A stretch of 6,369 nucleotides of DNA from an uncultured Anaerococcus sp. (GTDB lineage Bacteria > Bacillota > Clostridia > Tissierellales > Peptoniphilaceae), in NCBI RefSeq assembly GCF_947253225.1, contig NZ_CAMXYR010000071.1, forward strand, positions 1 to 6,369. The letters are read 5' to 3'. The position numbers were made by a program, and so were the translations under genes. Shown in pieces: positions 1-6,241 of the stretch (position 1 is its first letter; each line of letters begins with the position of its first letter). The notes beneath the pieces were generated by a model. That model saw only the letters and a list, made by a program, of their open reading frames with translations, was not told the DNA's origin and made no database searches.

Positions 1-55
1 GAGCATCGCCTTGCCAAGGCGAGGGTCGCGAGTTCGAATCTCGTCATCCGCTCCA
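1..55 (+). tRNA. tRNA-Gly (anticodon GCC), 5'-truncated
   Basis: This is the 3' three quarters of a glycine tRNA. Visible parts are the 3' strand of the D stem (GAGC, 1-4), a 5-bp anticodon stem (6-10 with 18-22) and the loop TTGCCAA with anticodon GCC at 13-15. The T arm follows (28-32 with 40-44, loop TTCGAAT), then the acceptor 3' strand (45-51), discriminator T52 and an encoded CCA at 53-55. About 20 bases of the 5' end (acceptor 5' strand, most of the D arm) lie outside the window. It is separated from the next tRNA by only 9 bases, so the two are probably cut from one transcript. Confidence 0.95.
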
Positions 56-64
56 TTATTTTTT

Positions 65-138
65 GGCGCCATAGCCAAGTGGTAAGGCAGAGGTCTGCAA
101 CACCTTTACCCTCAGTTCAAATCTGAGTGGCGCCTCCA
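65..138 (+). tRNA. tRNA-Cys (anticodon GCA)
   Basis: This is a complete cysteine tRNA of 74 nt including the encoded CCA (136-138). The acceptor stem is a perfect 7 bp (65-71 with 128-134). The anticodon stem GAGGT/ACCTT closes the loop CTGCAAC, which contains GCA. The T arm is CTCAG-TTCAAAT-CTGAG (111-127). Discriminator base T135 is the U73 identity element expected for cysteinyl-tRNA synthetase. It is the last gene of a tRNA cluster and is followed 4 bases later by an intrinsic terminator. Confidence 0.97.
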
Positions 139-142
139 GTTT

Positions 143-165
143 GTCCTCCTAGGAGGACTTTTTTT
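143..165 (+). terminator. Intrinsic terminator of the tRNA cluster
   Basis: GTCCTCCT is followed directly by its exact reverse complement AGGAGGAC (143-158), and then by seven T (159-165). With a minimal CTAG loop the stem is 6 G+C-rich base pairs. The position just after tRNA-Cys fits the end of the tRNA transcript. Confidence 0.88.
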
Positions 166-175
166 GTGAGTTTTT

Positions 176-180
176 AGGAG
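176..180 (+). promoter_or_regulatory. Ribosome binding site of the pentein-fold gene
   Basis: AGGAG lies 5 bases before the ATG at 186 and fixes that start. Only 20 bases separate the tRNA terminator from this ATG and no -10/-35 pair is visible there. The gene is therefore read either through the terminator or from a promoter inside the tRNA genes. Confidence 0.75.
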
Positions 181-185
181 ACTAT

Positions 186-860
186 ATGTTAGTTATAAGC
201 AATAAGGCAAGTGATTATTTTAAGGAATTTTTGGAAAATGAAGGAATTTCTTATCTTTTAAGTAAGGACAACCCTAACTTAGATCCTAGAATTGCCGACC
301 ATCCAGATCTTTCTCTTTTTGTTTTAGATGAGGAAAATATTGTTGTGGCAAGTGAGGTTTATGATTATTATAGGGAAAATATCAAGGGAAAAAACCTCAT
401 TAGAGGAGGAGAGGTGGCTGGGAAATATCCCAAGGATGCTATTTACAACCTTGTAAGGTTTGAAAATTATTATATCCACAATTCTCATACTGAGGAAAAT
501 ATAGTCAAGTTTTTTAGGGAAAATCATGTTGAAAATTTAATAGTTAATCAAGGTTATACAAGATGTTCTACTATAGTTCTAAATTATTGCCTTCTTACCA
601 GCGACTATGGAATTTATAAGAGTCTTAAAGATGAGGTCAAAATAAGGATCATAGAAGAAGATAAGATTTACTTAGATGGTTTTGATAAGGGATTTATCGG
701 AGGAGCTTGTGGACTTTATGGTAATAAGTTGATATTTACTGGAGATATTAGCAAACACAAGTCCTATGATGTTATTTTAGGGGAAGCAAAAAAAGAAGGT
801 GTTGAGATTAGGTATCCTCAAGGAGACCTTGTCGATTTGGGTTCGCTTTTGCAAATATAA
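186..860 (+). CDS. DUF6873-like GME (pentein) fold protein
   Basis: This is a 224-residue protein without signal peptide or membrane segment. It resembles, from memory, the clostridial DUF6873 family assigned to the guanidino-group-modifying-enzyme (pentein) fold. Family-like landmarks are HPDLSLF (39-45), GYTRCSTIVL (123-132, Cys127), LTSDYGI (137-143), GFIGGACGL (169-177, Cys175) and FTGDISKH (184-191). Pentein enzymes use Cys, His and acidic residues to act on guanidino groups. His39, Asp41, Cys127, Asp140 and Cys175 are candidates, but no activity or substrate can be assigned from sequence. Length fits the family (about 220-240). The start is ATG 186 with AGGAG 5 bases upstream. It sits between a tRNA cluster and hisS and has its own terminator, so it looks monocistronic. 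Family placement is fairly secure; function is unknown. Confidence 0.8.
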   Translation: MLVISNKASDYFKEFLENEGISYLLSKDNPNLDPRIADHPDLSLFVLDEENIVVASEVYDYYRENIKGKNLIRGGEVAGKYPKDAIYNLVRFENYYIHNSHTEENIVKFFRENHVENLIVNQGYTRCSTIVLNYCLLTSDYGIYKSLKDEVKIRIIEEDKIYLDGFDKGFIGGACGLYGNKLIFTGDISKHKSYDVILGEAKKEGVEIRYPQGDLVDLGSLLQI

Positions 861-872
861 TTTTTAAGGTAT

Positions 873-895
873 AGTCCCATGACTGGGGCTTTTTT
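873..895 (+). terminator. Intrinsic terminator after the pentein-fold gene
   Basis: AGTCCCA (873-879) pairs with TGGGGCT (884-890), with one G-T wobble, around the loop TGAC. A T run follows (890-895). It lies 12 bases past the stop codon and ends the upstream transcript before the hisS promoter. Confidence 0.85.
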
Positions 896-911
896 ATTGG
901 TGAAATTATCG

Positions 912-917
912 TATAAT
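912..917 (+). promoter_or_regulatory. Probable -10 box of the hisS promoter
   Basis: A perfect TATAAT lies about 33 bases before the hisS start and downstream of the preceding terminator. No good -35 is seen: the correct distance falls in the terminator T run (889-895), so the match is poor. No T-box leader is present, because the whole intergenic space is 89 bases. Confidence 0.5.
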
Positions 918-949
918 TTTATTAGAGTAAAGAAAAAAGAGAGGAAAAG

Positions 950-2236
950 ATGAATATTGTAAAACCATCAACAATTGCTGGAGTAATGGAACTATTACCA
1001 AAAGACCAGTTAGTTTTTGATAAAATCAAGGGAATTATTGAAGATACTTATAAAAAATACCAATTTATGCCGATTGATACTCCCGTTATTGAGAAAAATG
1101 AAATTCTTTTTGCCAAGGGTGGGGGAGAAACTGAAAAGCAAATCTATGAGATTGCCTCTGATTCGAAAGATATGAGTTTAAGGTTTGACCTTACAGTACC
1201 TCTTGCAAGATATGTAGCTGAGCACTTCCAAGATTTGAACTTCCCTTTTAAGCGTTACCACATCGGCAAGGTCTATAGGGGAGAGAGAAACCAAAAGGGC
1301 AGGTACAGGGAGTTTTACCAGTGTGATATAGATATAATAGGTCATAACAGTCTTGCTATCTATAATGATGCCCTTCTACCTAGGGTTATTTATGAGATAT
1401 TTGAGAAGTTGGATTTTCCTCAAGTAACTTTTAAGATTAACAATAGGAAGCTATTAAATGGATTTTTCAAAAGTCTCGGAATAGAGGATACTACTGATGT
1501 TTTAAGGACTATTGATAAGAAAGATAAGATAGGGCTTGATAAGACCTTTGACGAGCTTATAAAGTTTACTGATGAAAAAAAGGCTAAGACTATAATTGAC
1601 TTTATTAGTAGCCAAGCGTCAAATAGCGAACTTTTAGAAATGCTAAAAGATTTTTCTGATAATGACTTATTTGTAGAAGGCCTTGATGAACTTACTAAGG
1701 TATATAGGTACATGCTTGACCTAGACCTTCCAGATGAAAATATTAAAATAGACCTTGCTATAACTAGGGGGCTTGATTATTATACATCTACAGTCTATGA
1801 GACCTTCATAAATGGCTATGAGAAAATTGGCTCAGTTTGTTCAGGTGGAAGGTATGAAGACCTAGCCAATAACTTCTCCAAGCAAAGACTTCCAGGAGTT
1901 GGAATGTCGATTGGGCTAACTAGGTTGTTTTACCAACTACAAGACTTGGGATTAATTGATAAGATGAGAGAAAGCTTTACTGAATTTTTAATTATCCCGA
2001 TGGATGAGTCAGCAAATGAATATGGAATTGAAATCCTAAATAAATTAAGAGCTGAGGGAAAGGATGTCGATATTTATCTCGAAGCTGGCAAGTTTAAGAA
2101 AAAGATGACCTTTGCAGATAAGTCTGGGGTTGACCAAGTTATAATTGTAGGCGAAGAAGAGCTACAGAATAGGGAAGTTTCAATCAAAAATATGGAAACT
2201 GGAGAGCAAATCACTAAGCCTTTTGATGAAATTTAA
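950..2236 (+). CDS. hisS: Histidine--tRNA ligase (class IIa), eukaryote/archaea-like type
   Basis: This cytoplasmic enzyme charges tRNA-His with histidine using ATP. The 428-residue length is full for the family. Catalytic-core landmarks are motif 1 around TPVIEKNEI (44-52), RFDLT (78-82), and motif 2 with KVYRGERNQKGRYREFYQ (107-124) and Arg110. An insertion domain spans roughly 170-260. The histidine-binding HisA signature RGLDYYTSTVYE is at 273-284, then GGRYEDL (299-305) and motif 3 GVGMSIGLTRL (316-326). The C-terminal anticodon-binding domain starts near 344 (EFLIIP) and contains QVIIVGEEE (396-404). The intact RGLDYY and the C-terminal domain argue against the paralogue HisZ. RFDLTVP, YREFYQCDIDI and TIDKKDKI resemble eukaryotic/archaeal HisRS more than E. 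coli HisRS. Start ATG 950 has GAGAGG (939-944) 5 bases upstream. The usual bacterial partner aspS is not downstream. Confidence 0.96.
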   Translation: MNIVKPSTIAGVMELLPKDQLVFDKIKGIIEDTYKKYQFMPIDTPVIEKNEILFAKGGGETEKQIYEIASDSKDMSLRFDLTVPLARYVAEHFQDLNFPFKRYHIGKVYRGERNQKGRYREFYQCDIDIIGHNSLAIYNDALLPRVIYEIFEKLDFPQVTFKINNRKLLNGFFKSLGIEDTTDVLRTIDKKDKIGLDKTFDELIKFTDEKKAKTIIDFISSQASNSELLEMLKDFSDNDLFVEGLDELTKVYRYMLDLDLPDENIKIDLAITRGLDYYTSTVYETFINGYEKIGSVCSGGRYEDLANNFSKQRLPGVGMSIGLTRLFYQLQDLGLIDKMRESFTEFLIIPMDESANEYGIEILNKLRAEGKDVDIYLEAGKFKKKMTFADKSGVDQVIIVGEEELQNREVSIKNMETGEQITKPFDEI

Positions 2237-2258
2237 TTGCCATAAAATTTGAAAAAAT

Positions 2259-2285
2259 TAGGAAAAATTTTAGTTATTTTTCTTA
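2259..2285. other. AT-rich inverted repeat between hisS and superoxide reductase gene
   Basis: TAGGAAAAAT (2259-2268) pairs with ATTTTTCTTA (2276-2285), with one G-T wobble, around a 7-base loop. On the + strand it is not followed by a T run, so it would be at most a weak terminator for hisS. On the - strand a six-T run follows. It also lies where an operator for the downstream gene could be. Role uncertain. Confidence 0.35.
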
Positions 2286-2293
2286 GAAGTGGG

Positions 2294-2305
2294 TATAAGT
2301 AAAAT
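2294..2305 (+). promoter_or_regulatory. Possible -10 region of the superoxide reductase promoter
   Basis: TATAAG (2294-2299) and the overlapping candidate TAAAAT (2300-2305) each match the -10 consensus at 5 of 6 positions. They lie 30-40 bases before the gene. Upstream -35 candidates (TTAGTT or TAGTTA near 2270) are weak. The gene is probably transcribed separately from hisS, but the exact promoter is unclear. Confidence 0.35.
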
Positions 2306-2332
2306 GTAGACATTATATATGGAGGTAATTTT

Positions 2333-2692
2333 ATGAAATTAACACAAACAGTTCAAACAGGTGATTGGAAAGCAGAAAAACACGTTCCTGAACTTGAGTT
2401 TGAAAAACTTGAAGGCGGAAAAGTAAAAGTAACAGCTCATGTTGGCGCTGAAATTGCTCACCCAAATACAGATGAGCACCACATTTCTTGGATTAAGGTA
2501 TTCTTCCAAGCTGAAGGTAGCAAATTCCCAGTAGAAGTTGCTTCTTACCAATTCTCAGCTCATGGCGAAAGTGAAATATTTACAGATCCAATCGCTACAG
2601 GCGTATTTAACACAGAAAAAACTGGTACACTTTATGCCCTAAGCTATTGTAATATTCATGGTTTATGGGAAAATTCACTAGAATTAAACTAG
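2333..2692 (+). CDS. Superoxide reductase, class II (neelaredoxin type)
   Basis: This cytoplasmic non-haem iron enzyme reduces superoxide to hydrogen peroxide without making oxygen, a typical defence of anaerobes. It is a 119-residue single SOR domain. The active-site EKH motif (Glu15, Lys16, His17) is followed by HPNTDEHHISWI (43-54, ligands His43 and His49) and the C-terminal CNIHG (106-110, Cys106 and His109). Together these supply the four His and one Cys ligands of the Fe(His)4Cys centre. The N-terminal Cys-rich desulforedoxin domain of two-iron desulfoferrodoxins is absent, hence class II. GGAGG (2321-2325) lies 7 bases before ATG 2333. Codon use (GCT, GTT, GAA, ACA) looks like that of a well-expressed gene. 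No rubredoxin electron donor is encoded nearby. Confidence 0.95.
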   Translation: MKLTQTVQTGDWKAEKHVPELEFEKLEGGKVKVTAHVGAEIAHPNTDEHHISWIKVFFQAEGSKFPVEVASYQFSAHGESEIFTDPIATGVFNTEKTGTLYALSYCNIHGLWENSLELN

Positions 2693-2701
2693 GATACTAA
2701 T

Positions 2702-2729
2702 AAAAGCAGGTTACGATGACCTGCTTTTT
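2702..2729. terminator. Bidirectional terminator between convergent genes
   Basis: AAAAGCAGGT (2702-2711) and ACCTGCTTTT (2719-2728) form a perfect 10-bp stem with a 7-base loop. T runs leave the stem on both strands. It ends the superoxide reductase transcript on + and the MerR-family gene on -. The stop codon of the latter (2730-2728) overlaps the edge of the stem. Confidence 0.92.
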
Positions 2730-3603
2730 ACTTGCGTTTTTTTATTGGTATTATTATCTTTGTTACGTGTTCATTTGGATCTTCAACATCCAAAGGTGAT
2801 ACAAGAAATTCTTCAACAATTGGACCTGCTACCTTGTAGCAATTTTTGTTAATCCATTGGAGCATATGAACAAGTTTTTCCATTATTTCCTTATAGTCTC
2901 CGATATAGTAGGAACTAGCTGCTTCGAAACCACCCCAATTTCTGGTAAGTCTACTGTTAAGCCTACCAGCTTCAAGGCTTGATACTTGCATGGCAAACTC
3001 AACATCACAATCCTTAGCGAGGAATTGGTCGAGGGGTTTTGAGTGGAAAATCACAAGGATAGAGCCCATCATTTCCAGACCATTTTCTGTGCATTTTTCG
3101 TAAATATCTATCCACCTAGAAAGTGTAATATCAGGATGGATGTATTTCTTCATTATTTTCCTAGAATAGACAACAGGATTTTCTTCTATATACTCAATTC
3201 TGATAGGAAAGTCATTCTTGTCGAGCTTCTGTATTTCTACTATTTTGCGTGCCCAATCAGCTCTTTCAAATCTTTTGATAGCTATATCACAAGCAACCTT
3301 CCTAGCTTGGAGGATTTGAATTTGTTCTTGATAGTTAAGAGATTTTTCCTTAATAAGATTTTCTAAATTTGCAAGAGACCCTGTTTCGAGGGTGTTCTTG
3401 AGAGCCTCAATAGAAAAACCAAGGTTTCTAAGCCTTCTTATAATCAAGAGTGTCTTTAAACTATCTTTGGTGTAGTACCTATATCCAGTGGCATTATCTC
3501 TATAATTCGGGCAGAATAAACCTATTTTATCATAATATCTTAAAGTCTCCGTAGCTATATTACATAATTTTGAAACTTTGCCTATTGTATAAAATTCATC
3601 CAC
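2728..3603 (-). CDS. MerR-family regulator with GyrI-like effector-binding domain
   Basis: This is a 291-residue transcription factor of BmrR-like architecture. The N-terminal winged helix (about 3-72) has FYTIGKVSKLCNIATETLRY (4-23), YYDKIGLF (23-30) and the wing GYRYYTKDSL (40-49). A dimerisation helix spans about 75-118. A GyrI/AraC-type ligand-binding domain follows (about 134-288) with GGFEAASSYYIGDY (224-237) and acidic residues Glu264/Glu265, comparable to the region where BmrR binds cationic drugs. I chose the GTG at 3603 because AAAGGAG lies 8 bases upstream. The longer in-frame start, GTG at 3642, has no ribosome site and overlaps the likely promoter. MerR proteins typically twist promoters with long 19-20 bp spacers; no such promoter is seen in the window. 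No efflux gene is adjacent, so target and ligand are unknown. Confidence 0.9.
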   Translation of the reverse strand: MDEFYTIGKVSKLCNIATETLRYYDKIGLFCPNYRDNATGYRYYTKDSLKTLLIIRRLRNLGFSIEALKNTLETGSLANLENLIKEKSLNYQEQIQILQARKVACDIAIKRFERADWARKIVEIQKLDKNDFPIRIEYIEENPVVYSRKIMKKYIHPDITLSRWIDIYEKCTENGLEMMGSILVIFHSKPLDQFLAKDCDVEFAMQVSSLEAGRLNSRLTRNWGGFEAASSYYIGDYKEIMEKLVHMLQWINKNCYKVAGPIVEEFLVSPLDVEDPNEHVTKIIIPIKKRK

Positions 3604-3611
3604 AACCAAGT

Positions 3612-3618
3612 CTCCTTT
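3612..3618 (-). promoter_or_regulatory. Ribosome binding site deciding the MerR-family start
   Basis: Read on the - strand, AAAGGAG is followed after 8 bases by GTG at 3603. This supports that start over the one 39 bases further upstream. Confidence 0.8.
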
Positions 3619-3633
3619 AGTGTTATTTACAAT

Positions 3634-3661
3634 AATATACACAAATTTATAAAATTTTCAA
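3634..3661 (-). promoter_or_regulatory. Promoter of the MerR-family gene
   Basis: On the - strand, TTGAAA (3661-3656) and TATATT (3639-3634) are separated by 16 bases. They sit just downstream of the lrgB terminator. Transcription from here would start near 3627, so the regulator can be expressed independently of glcD-lrgAB. Confidence 0.6.
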
Positions 3662-3676
3662 TTTAATAGGCATAAG

Positions 3677-3700
3677 AAAAGTCGCCAAAAGATTGGCGAC
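3677..3700 (-). terminator. Terminator of the glcD-lrgA-lrgB operon
   Basis: On the - strand, GTCGCCAA-TCTT-TTGGCGAC (3700-3681) is an 8-bp perfect stem with a 4-base loop, followed by TTTT (3680-3677). It begins 6 bases after the lrgB stop codon and separates the operon from the MerR-family gene. Confidence 0.87.
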
Positions 3701-3706
3701 CTAGTA

Positions 3707-4399
3707 TTAAGCCAAAAGATTTAAAACAATCATAGCTACTGGCATCAAAAATACTGTAATGATACCTGCTACTGCGATTGATAATCCTGACATAGCTCCT
3801 TGTATTTTACCCATTTGTCTAGCTTGGCTAGTACCCACAGCATGGGCAGCTGTACCTATTGCCACACCTTGGGCAACAGGATCTTCTATCTTACATATTT
3901 TCATTATCGCTGGTGCCATAGCAGCACCTACTACTCCTCTAAAGACTACTACCATAGCCGTTAGAGCTACAATTCCGTTATACTCGCTTGTCAAAGATAT
4001 AGCTATGGCAGTTGTTATTGATTGAGGAACCATTGATGTTATAATTTCCTTATCAAAGCCAAAGGCTTTTGATAACAAGAGCGCCATGGTAACTGAAAAG
4101 ATTGAACCTAGCAATACACCAACAAAGATTGGAAGAAGATTTGCCTTTAACGAATCAAGGTTGGCATAAAGGTCTAAAATCATAGCAACAGTAGCAGGAG
4201 CAATGAAAAAGGCTATTATATCCCCGCCCTTTTTGTATTGGTCATAGGGAATTCCTGTTACCGTTAGAAATCCTATAATCAATAAAATAGCTATAAGTAG
4301 GGGATTGGCAATGGGGTTTTTAACTTTGCTATTAATCCATTTTCCGATTTCATAGGCAGCAAATGATAAGATTATTCCAAAAAACTGGTTATCAAACAT
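3707..4399 (-). CDS. lrgB: LrgB/CidB/PftB-family membrane protein, probable carboxylate transporter subunit
   Basis: This is a 230-residue polytopic inner-membrane protein of normal length for LrgB. Hydrophobic segments cover about 5-22, 32-50, 60-76, 88-112, 125-137, 143-168 and 205-229. Family signatures are NPLLIAILL (32-40), AFFIAPATVAM (63-73), VPQSITTAIA (124-133) and GTAAHAVGTSQA (182-193, His186). The common form of the third motif is, as I recall, PKSVTTPIA, so Gln and Ala here are small deviations. The family was described as antiholin-like murein hydrolase regulators. Bacillus PftB (with PftA) carries pyruvate, and the plant fusion PLGG1 carries glycolate/glycerate. AAAGGAGG lies 8 bases before the ATG, and that ATG overlaps the lrgA stop by one base (TAATG), so the two are translationally coupled. 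Gene context with glcD favours a transport role. Confidence 0.93.
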   Translation of the reverse strand: MFDNQFFGIILSFAAYEIGKWINSKVKNPIANPLLIAILLIIGFLTVTGIPYDQYKKGGDIIAFFIAPATVAMILDLYANLDSLKANLLPIFVGVLLGSIFSVTMALLLSKAFGFDKEIITSMVPQSITTAIAISLTSEYNGIVALTAMVVVFRGVVGAAMAPAIMKICKIEDPVAQGVAIGTAAHAVGTSQARQMGKIQGAMSGLSIAVAGIITVFLMPVAMIVLNLLA

Positions 4400-4746
4400 T
4401 ATTTTTTCCTCCTTTGAAGTCCTTGGACTATAAGACCTGTTATAGCCATAGTAAGGGCTGTTCCTATTAGGGTTATAGCAAGGATTTTTGGAATTCTACC
4501 TGCGATAACATCAAGATTTGCCATAATACCCACACCTACAGGAACGAAAAGAAAGGCTAAGTTTATCAAAATACCATCTGAAGTTTTTTGGATATCTTCA
4601 GGCTTTAGTACCTTCATATTGAGAGCTATGAAGAGGTAAATCATACCATAAACTGCTTCTGGAATAGGAAAGTTTATTAGGTGTCGGGTTACAACACCAA
4701 GGAATAGACAAATACAAAGTATTACAAACTCTTTCAAGTAATTCAT
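4399..4746 (-). CDS. lrgA: LrgA/CidA/PftA-family membrane protein, holin-like or transporter subunit
   Basis: This is a 115-residue, mostly hydrophobic protein with four predicted membrane segments (about 6-23, 27-44, 57-76, 85-108) and a basic tail (RRKK). Family landmarks are the LPIPxxxxGM-like stretch FPIPEAVYGMIYLF (26-39), LKPEDI (47-52) and FVPVGVGIM (67-75). LrgA works with LrgB in one membrane complex. Older work describes these as holin/antiholin-like, newer work as pyruvate or glycolate carriers. AAGGAGT lies 4 bases before the ATG (4746). The gene starts 17 bases after the glcD stop, so it is read from the glcD promoter. No lytST-type two-component regulator, common beside lrgAB, is within the window. 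Confidence 0.92.
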   Translation of the reverse strand: MNYLKEFVILCICLFLGVVTRHLINFPIPEAVYGMIYLFIALNMKVLKPEDIQKTSDGILINLAFLFVPVGVGIMANLDVIAGRIPKILAITLIGTALTMAITGLIVQGLQRRKK

Positions 4747-4763
4747 TGCTACTCCTTATTTCT

Positions 4764-6188
4764 TTAGTTTACTCCAATTACCTTATCTGGGTTAAGAATC
4801 ATGTTAGGGTCAAATACTCTCTTTATACCTCTCATTAGGTCAGTATTTAAGTTACCTTCAAATTCCTTTAGATATTTTAACTTACCAGCACCAACACCGT
4901 GCTCACCTGAAAGTTTTCCACCAAGGTCATAAGCTTTCTTGTAGATTACATACATGAACTCGTTAACTTCATCTTTGAATTGGTCGAGTTTATCTTCTTC
5001 ATTAGAAAGTGTATAGATGTGGAGGTTTCCGTCACCTGCGTGGCCGAAACTTTGTACATCAAACATATATCCTTCAGCTTCGTTATTAACAAATTCAACA
5101 TATTCAGCAATTTTTGTGATTGGAACTACTACGTCACACTCATCAAGAAGTTCGTATTGAGATTCGATAGCTTCAAGGAAGGAGCTTCTTGCAGCCCATG
5201 CTTCTTTAAGTTGAGCAGGAGTATCAGCAACTAAAACATCAATTGCACCATTTTCTGTAAGAACTTCAGCAGCTCTTTCCATTGTATCGTAAATACCATC
5301 TTCATCATCACCATCAAATGTAATTAGGAGGTAGGCATTTACATCAGTACCTTCGATATTTTTAGGGAAAGTTTCCTTGCCGATATATTTTTCAGAAGCA
5401 AGAACTATCTTTCTTTCCATAAATTCGATAGCTTGTGGGTTTAGGTTAGCTTGGAATAACTTTGGAACTGTTCCTATACAGTCATTTAGGTTCTCAAAAG
5501 GAACTATTAGAGAAATAGTTGTCTTTGGAGCTGGAACAATTCTTAGGGTTAATTCTGTAATAATACCAAGAGTACCCTCAGAACCAATCATAAGGTCTTT
5601 AAGTGAATAACCTGTAGAAGACTTAGAAATTACAGCACCGAAGTTTGTAATTTCACCAGTAGGAAGAACAACTTCCATACCTCTAACATAATCTCTTGTT
5701 GTACCATACTTAACAGCACGCATACCACCAGCATTTGTTGCTACATTTCCACCAAGGGTTGCAAACTTTTCACCTGGATCAGGTGGGTACATATAGCCTT
5801 TAGATAGGCAGTCAGCAGCCAAATCATTGAGAAGAACACCAGGTTGAACTCTTACAACCATGTTGTCAATATCATACTCAAGGATCTTATTCATTGTTTG
5901 CATATTGATCATTACACCCTTTTTGATAGCAACACCTGCACCTGTAAGACCAGTACCAGCTCCTCTTGCAATTACAGGAACTTTGTTTTCGTTACAGATT
6001 TTAAGGATGTTTGCTACATCTTCTGTAGTGTGGGCATCAACTAGGCAGTCAGGGATTCCTTGACCATAAATAGGCATTTCATCATAAAAGAAATCCTCAT
6101 TAACTTCTTCTCCAACATAAACCTTGCCAGAAACGGCATCTCTTATTTGTTGGATCACATCTTCTGATATTGCGTTATAATTATTCAT
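4764..6188 (-). CDS. glcD: FAD-linked 2-hydroxyacid dehydrogenase, GlcD/LctD family (lactate or glycolate)
   Basis: This is a 474-residue flavoprotein oxidising a 2-hydroxyacid to the 2-oxoacid (D-lactate to pyruvate or glycolate to glyoxylate). The PCMH-type FAD domain (about 45-220) has VIARGAGTGLTGAG (72-85), PPDPGEKFATLGGN (135-148), NAGG (152-155) and GSEGTLGIITELTL (202-215). The C-terminal FAD-oxidase domain has FGHAGDGNLH (381-390, His383 and His390) and SGEHGVGAGK (427-436, Glu429 and His430), which form the metal/substrate site in the family. There is no Cys-rich Fe-S extension. In anaerobes such as Acetobacterium, LctD works with EtfAB; no etf gene is in the window. I chose ATG 6188 because AGGAGG lies 5 bases upstream; the in-frame ATG 6209 would put that ribosome site inside the coding region. 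It is first in the operon. Substrate is not determinable from sequence alone. Confidence 0.94.
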   Translation of the reverse strand: MNNYNAISEDVIQQIRDAVSGKVYVGEEVNEDFFYDEMPIYGQGIPDCLVDAHTTEDVANILKICNENKVPVIARGAGTGLTGAGVAIKKGVMINMQTMNKILEYDIDNMVVRVQPGVLLNDLAADCLSKGYMYPPDPGEKFATLGGNVATNAGGMRAVKYGTTRDYVRGMEVVLPTGEITNFGAVISKSSTGYSLKDLMIGSEGTLGIITELTLRIVPAPKTTISLIVPFENLNDCIGTVPKLFQANLNPQAIEFMERKIVLASEKYIGKETFPKNIEGTDVNAYLLITFDGDDEDGIYDTMERAAEVLTENGAIDVLVADTPAQLKEAWAARSSFLEAIESQYELLDECDVVVPITKIAEYVEFVNNEAEGYMFDVQSFGHAGDGNLHIYTLSNEEDKLDQFKDEVNEFMYVIYKKAYDLGGKLSGEHGVGAGKLKYLKEFEGNLNTDLMRGIKRVFDPNMILNPDKVIGVN

Positions 6189-6193
6189 TTTAA

Positions 6194-6200
6194 CCTCCTG
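6194..6200 (-). promoter_or_regulatory. Ribosome binding site deciding the glcD start
   Basis: CAGGAGG on the - strand lies 5 bases before ATG 6188. An upstream in-frame ATG (6209) has no such box, so the protein most likely starts MNNYNA. Confidence 0.85.
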
Positions 6201-6241
6201 AAAAATCATGTATCAAATATCATATAATATTTTATGCTTAG

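Noticed and set aside
861..949. T-box or other riboswitch before hisS
   Set aside because: The 89-base gap is filled by the previous gene's terminator, a -10 box and a ribosome site; there is no room for a T-box and no such motif is seen.
1420..1713. 97-codon open frame on the minus strand within hisS
   Set aside because: It is a shadow frame opposite a well-supported gene, with low-complexity Ser/Phe/Leu composition and no family resemblance.
3604..3642. Longer start (GTG 3642) for the MerR-family gene
   Set aside because: No ribosome site upstream, it overlaps the probable -10 box, and the added 13 residues precede the normal MerR N-terminus. AAAGGAG clearly serves GTG 3603.
3759..4025. 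88-codon open frame on the plus strand opposite lrgB
   Set aside because: Ala/Pro/Ile-rich reverse shadow of a membrane-protein gene.
3707..4746. Prophage holin/antiholin lysis cassette
   Set aside because: The proteins carry LrgA/LrgB family signatures and lie in an operon with a metabolic enzyme; no endolysin or phage genes are present.
6189..6209. Longer start (ATG 6209) for glcD
   Set aside because: No ribosome site before it; the AGGAGG box lies inside the extra segment and points to ATG 6188.
6206..6223. Five-codon leader peptide (ATG at 6223) before glcD
   Set aside because: No ribosome site and no recognisable attenuator structure after it; likely chance in AT-rich sequence.
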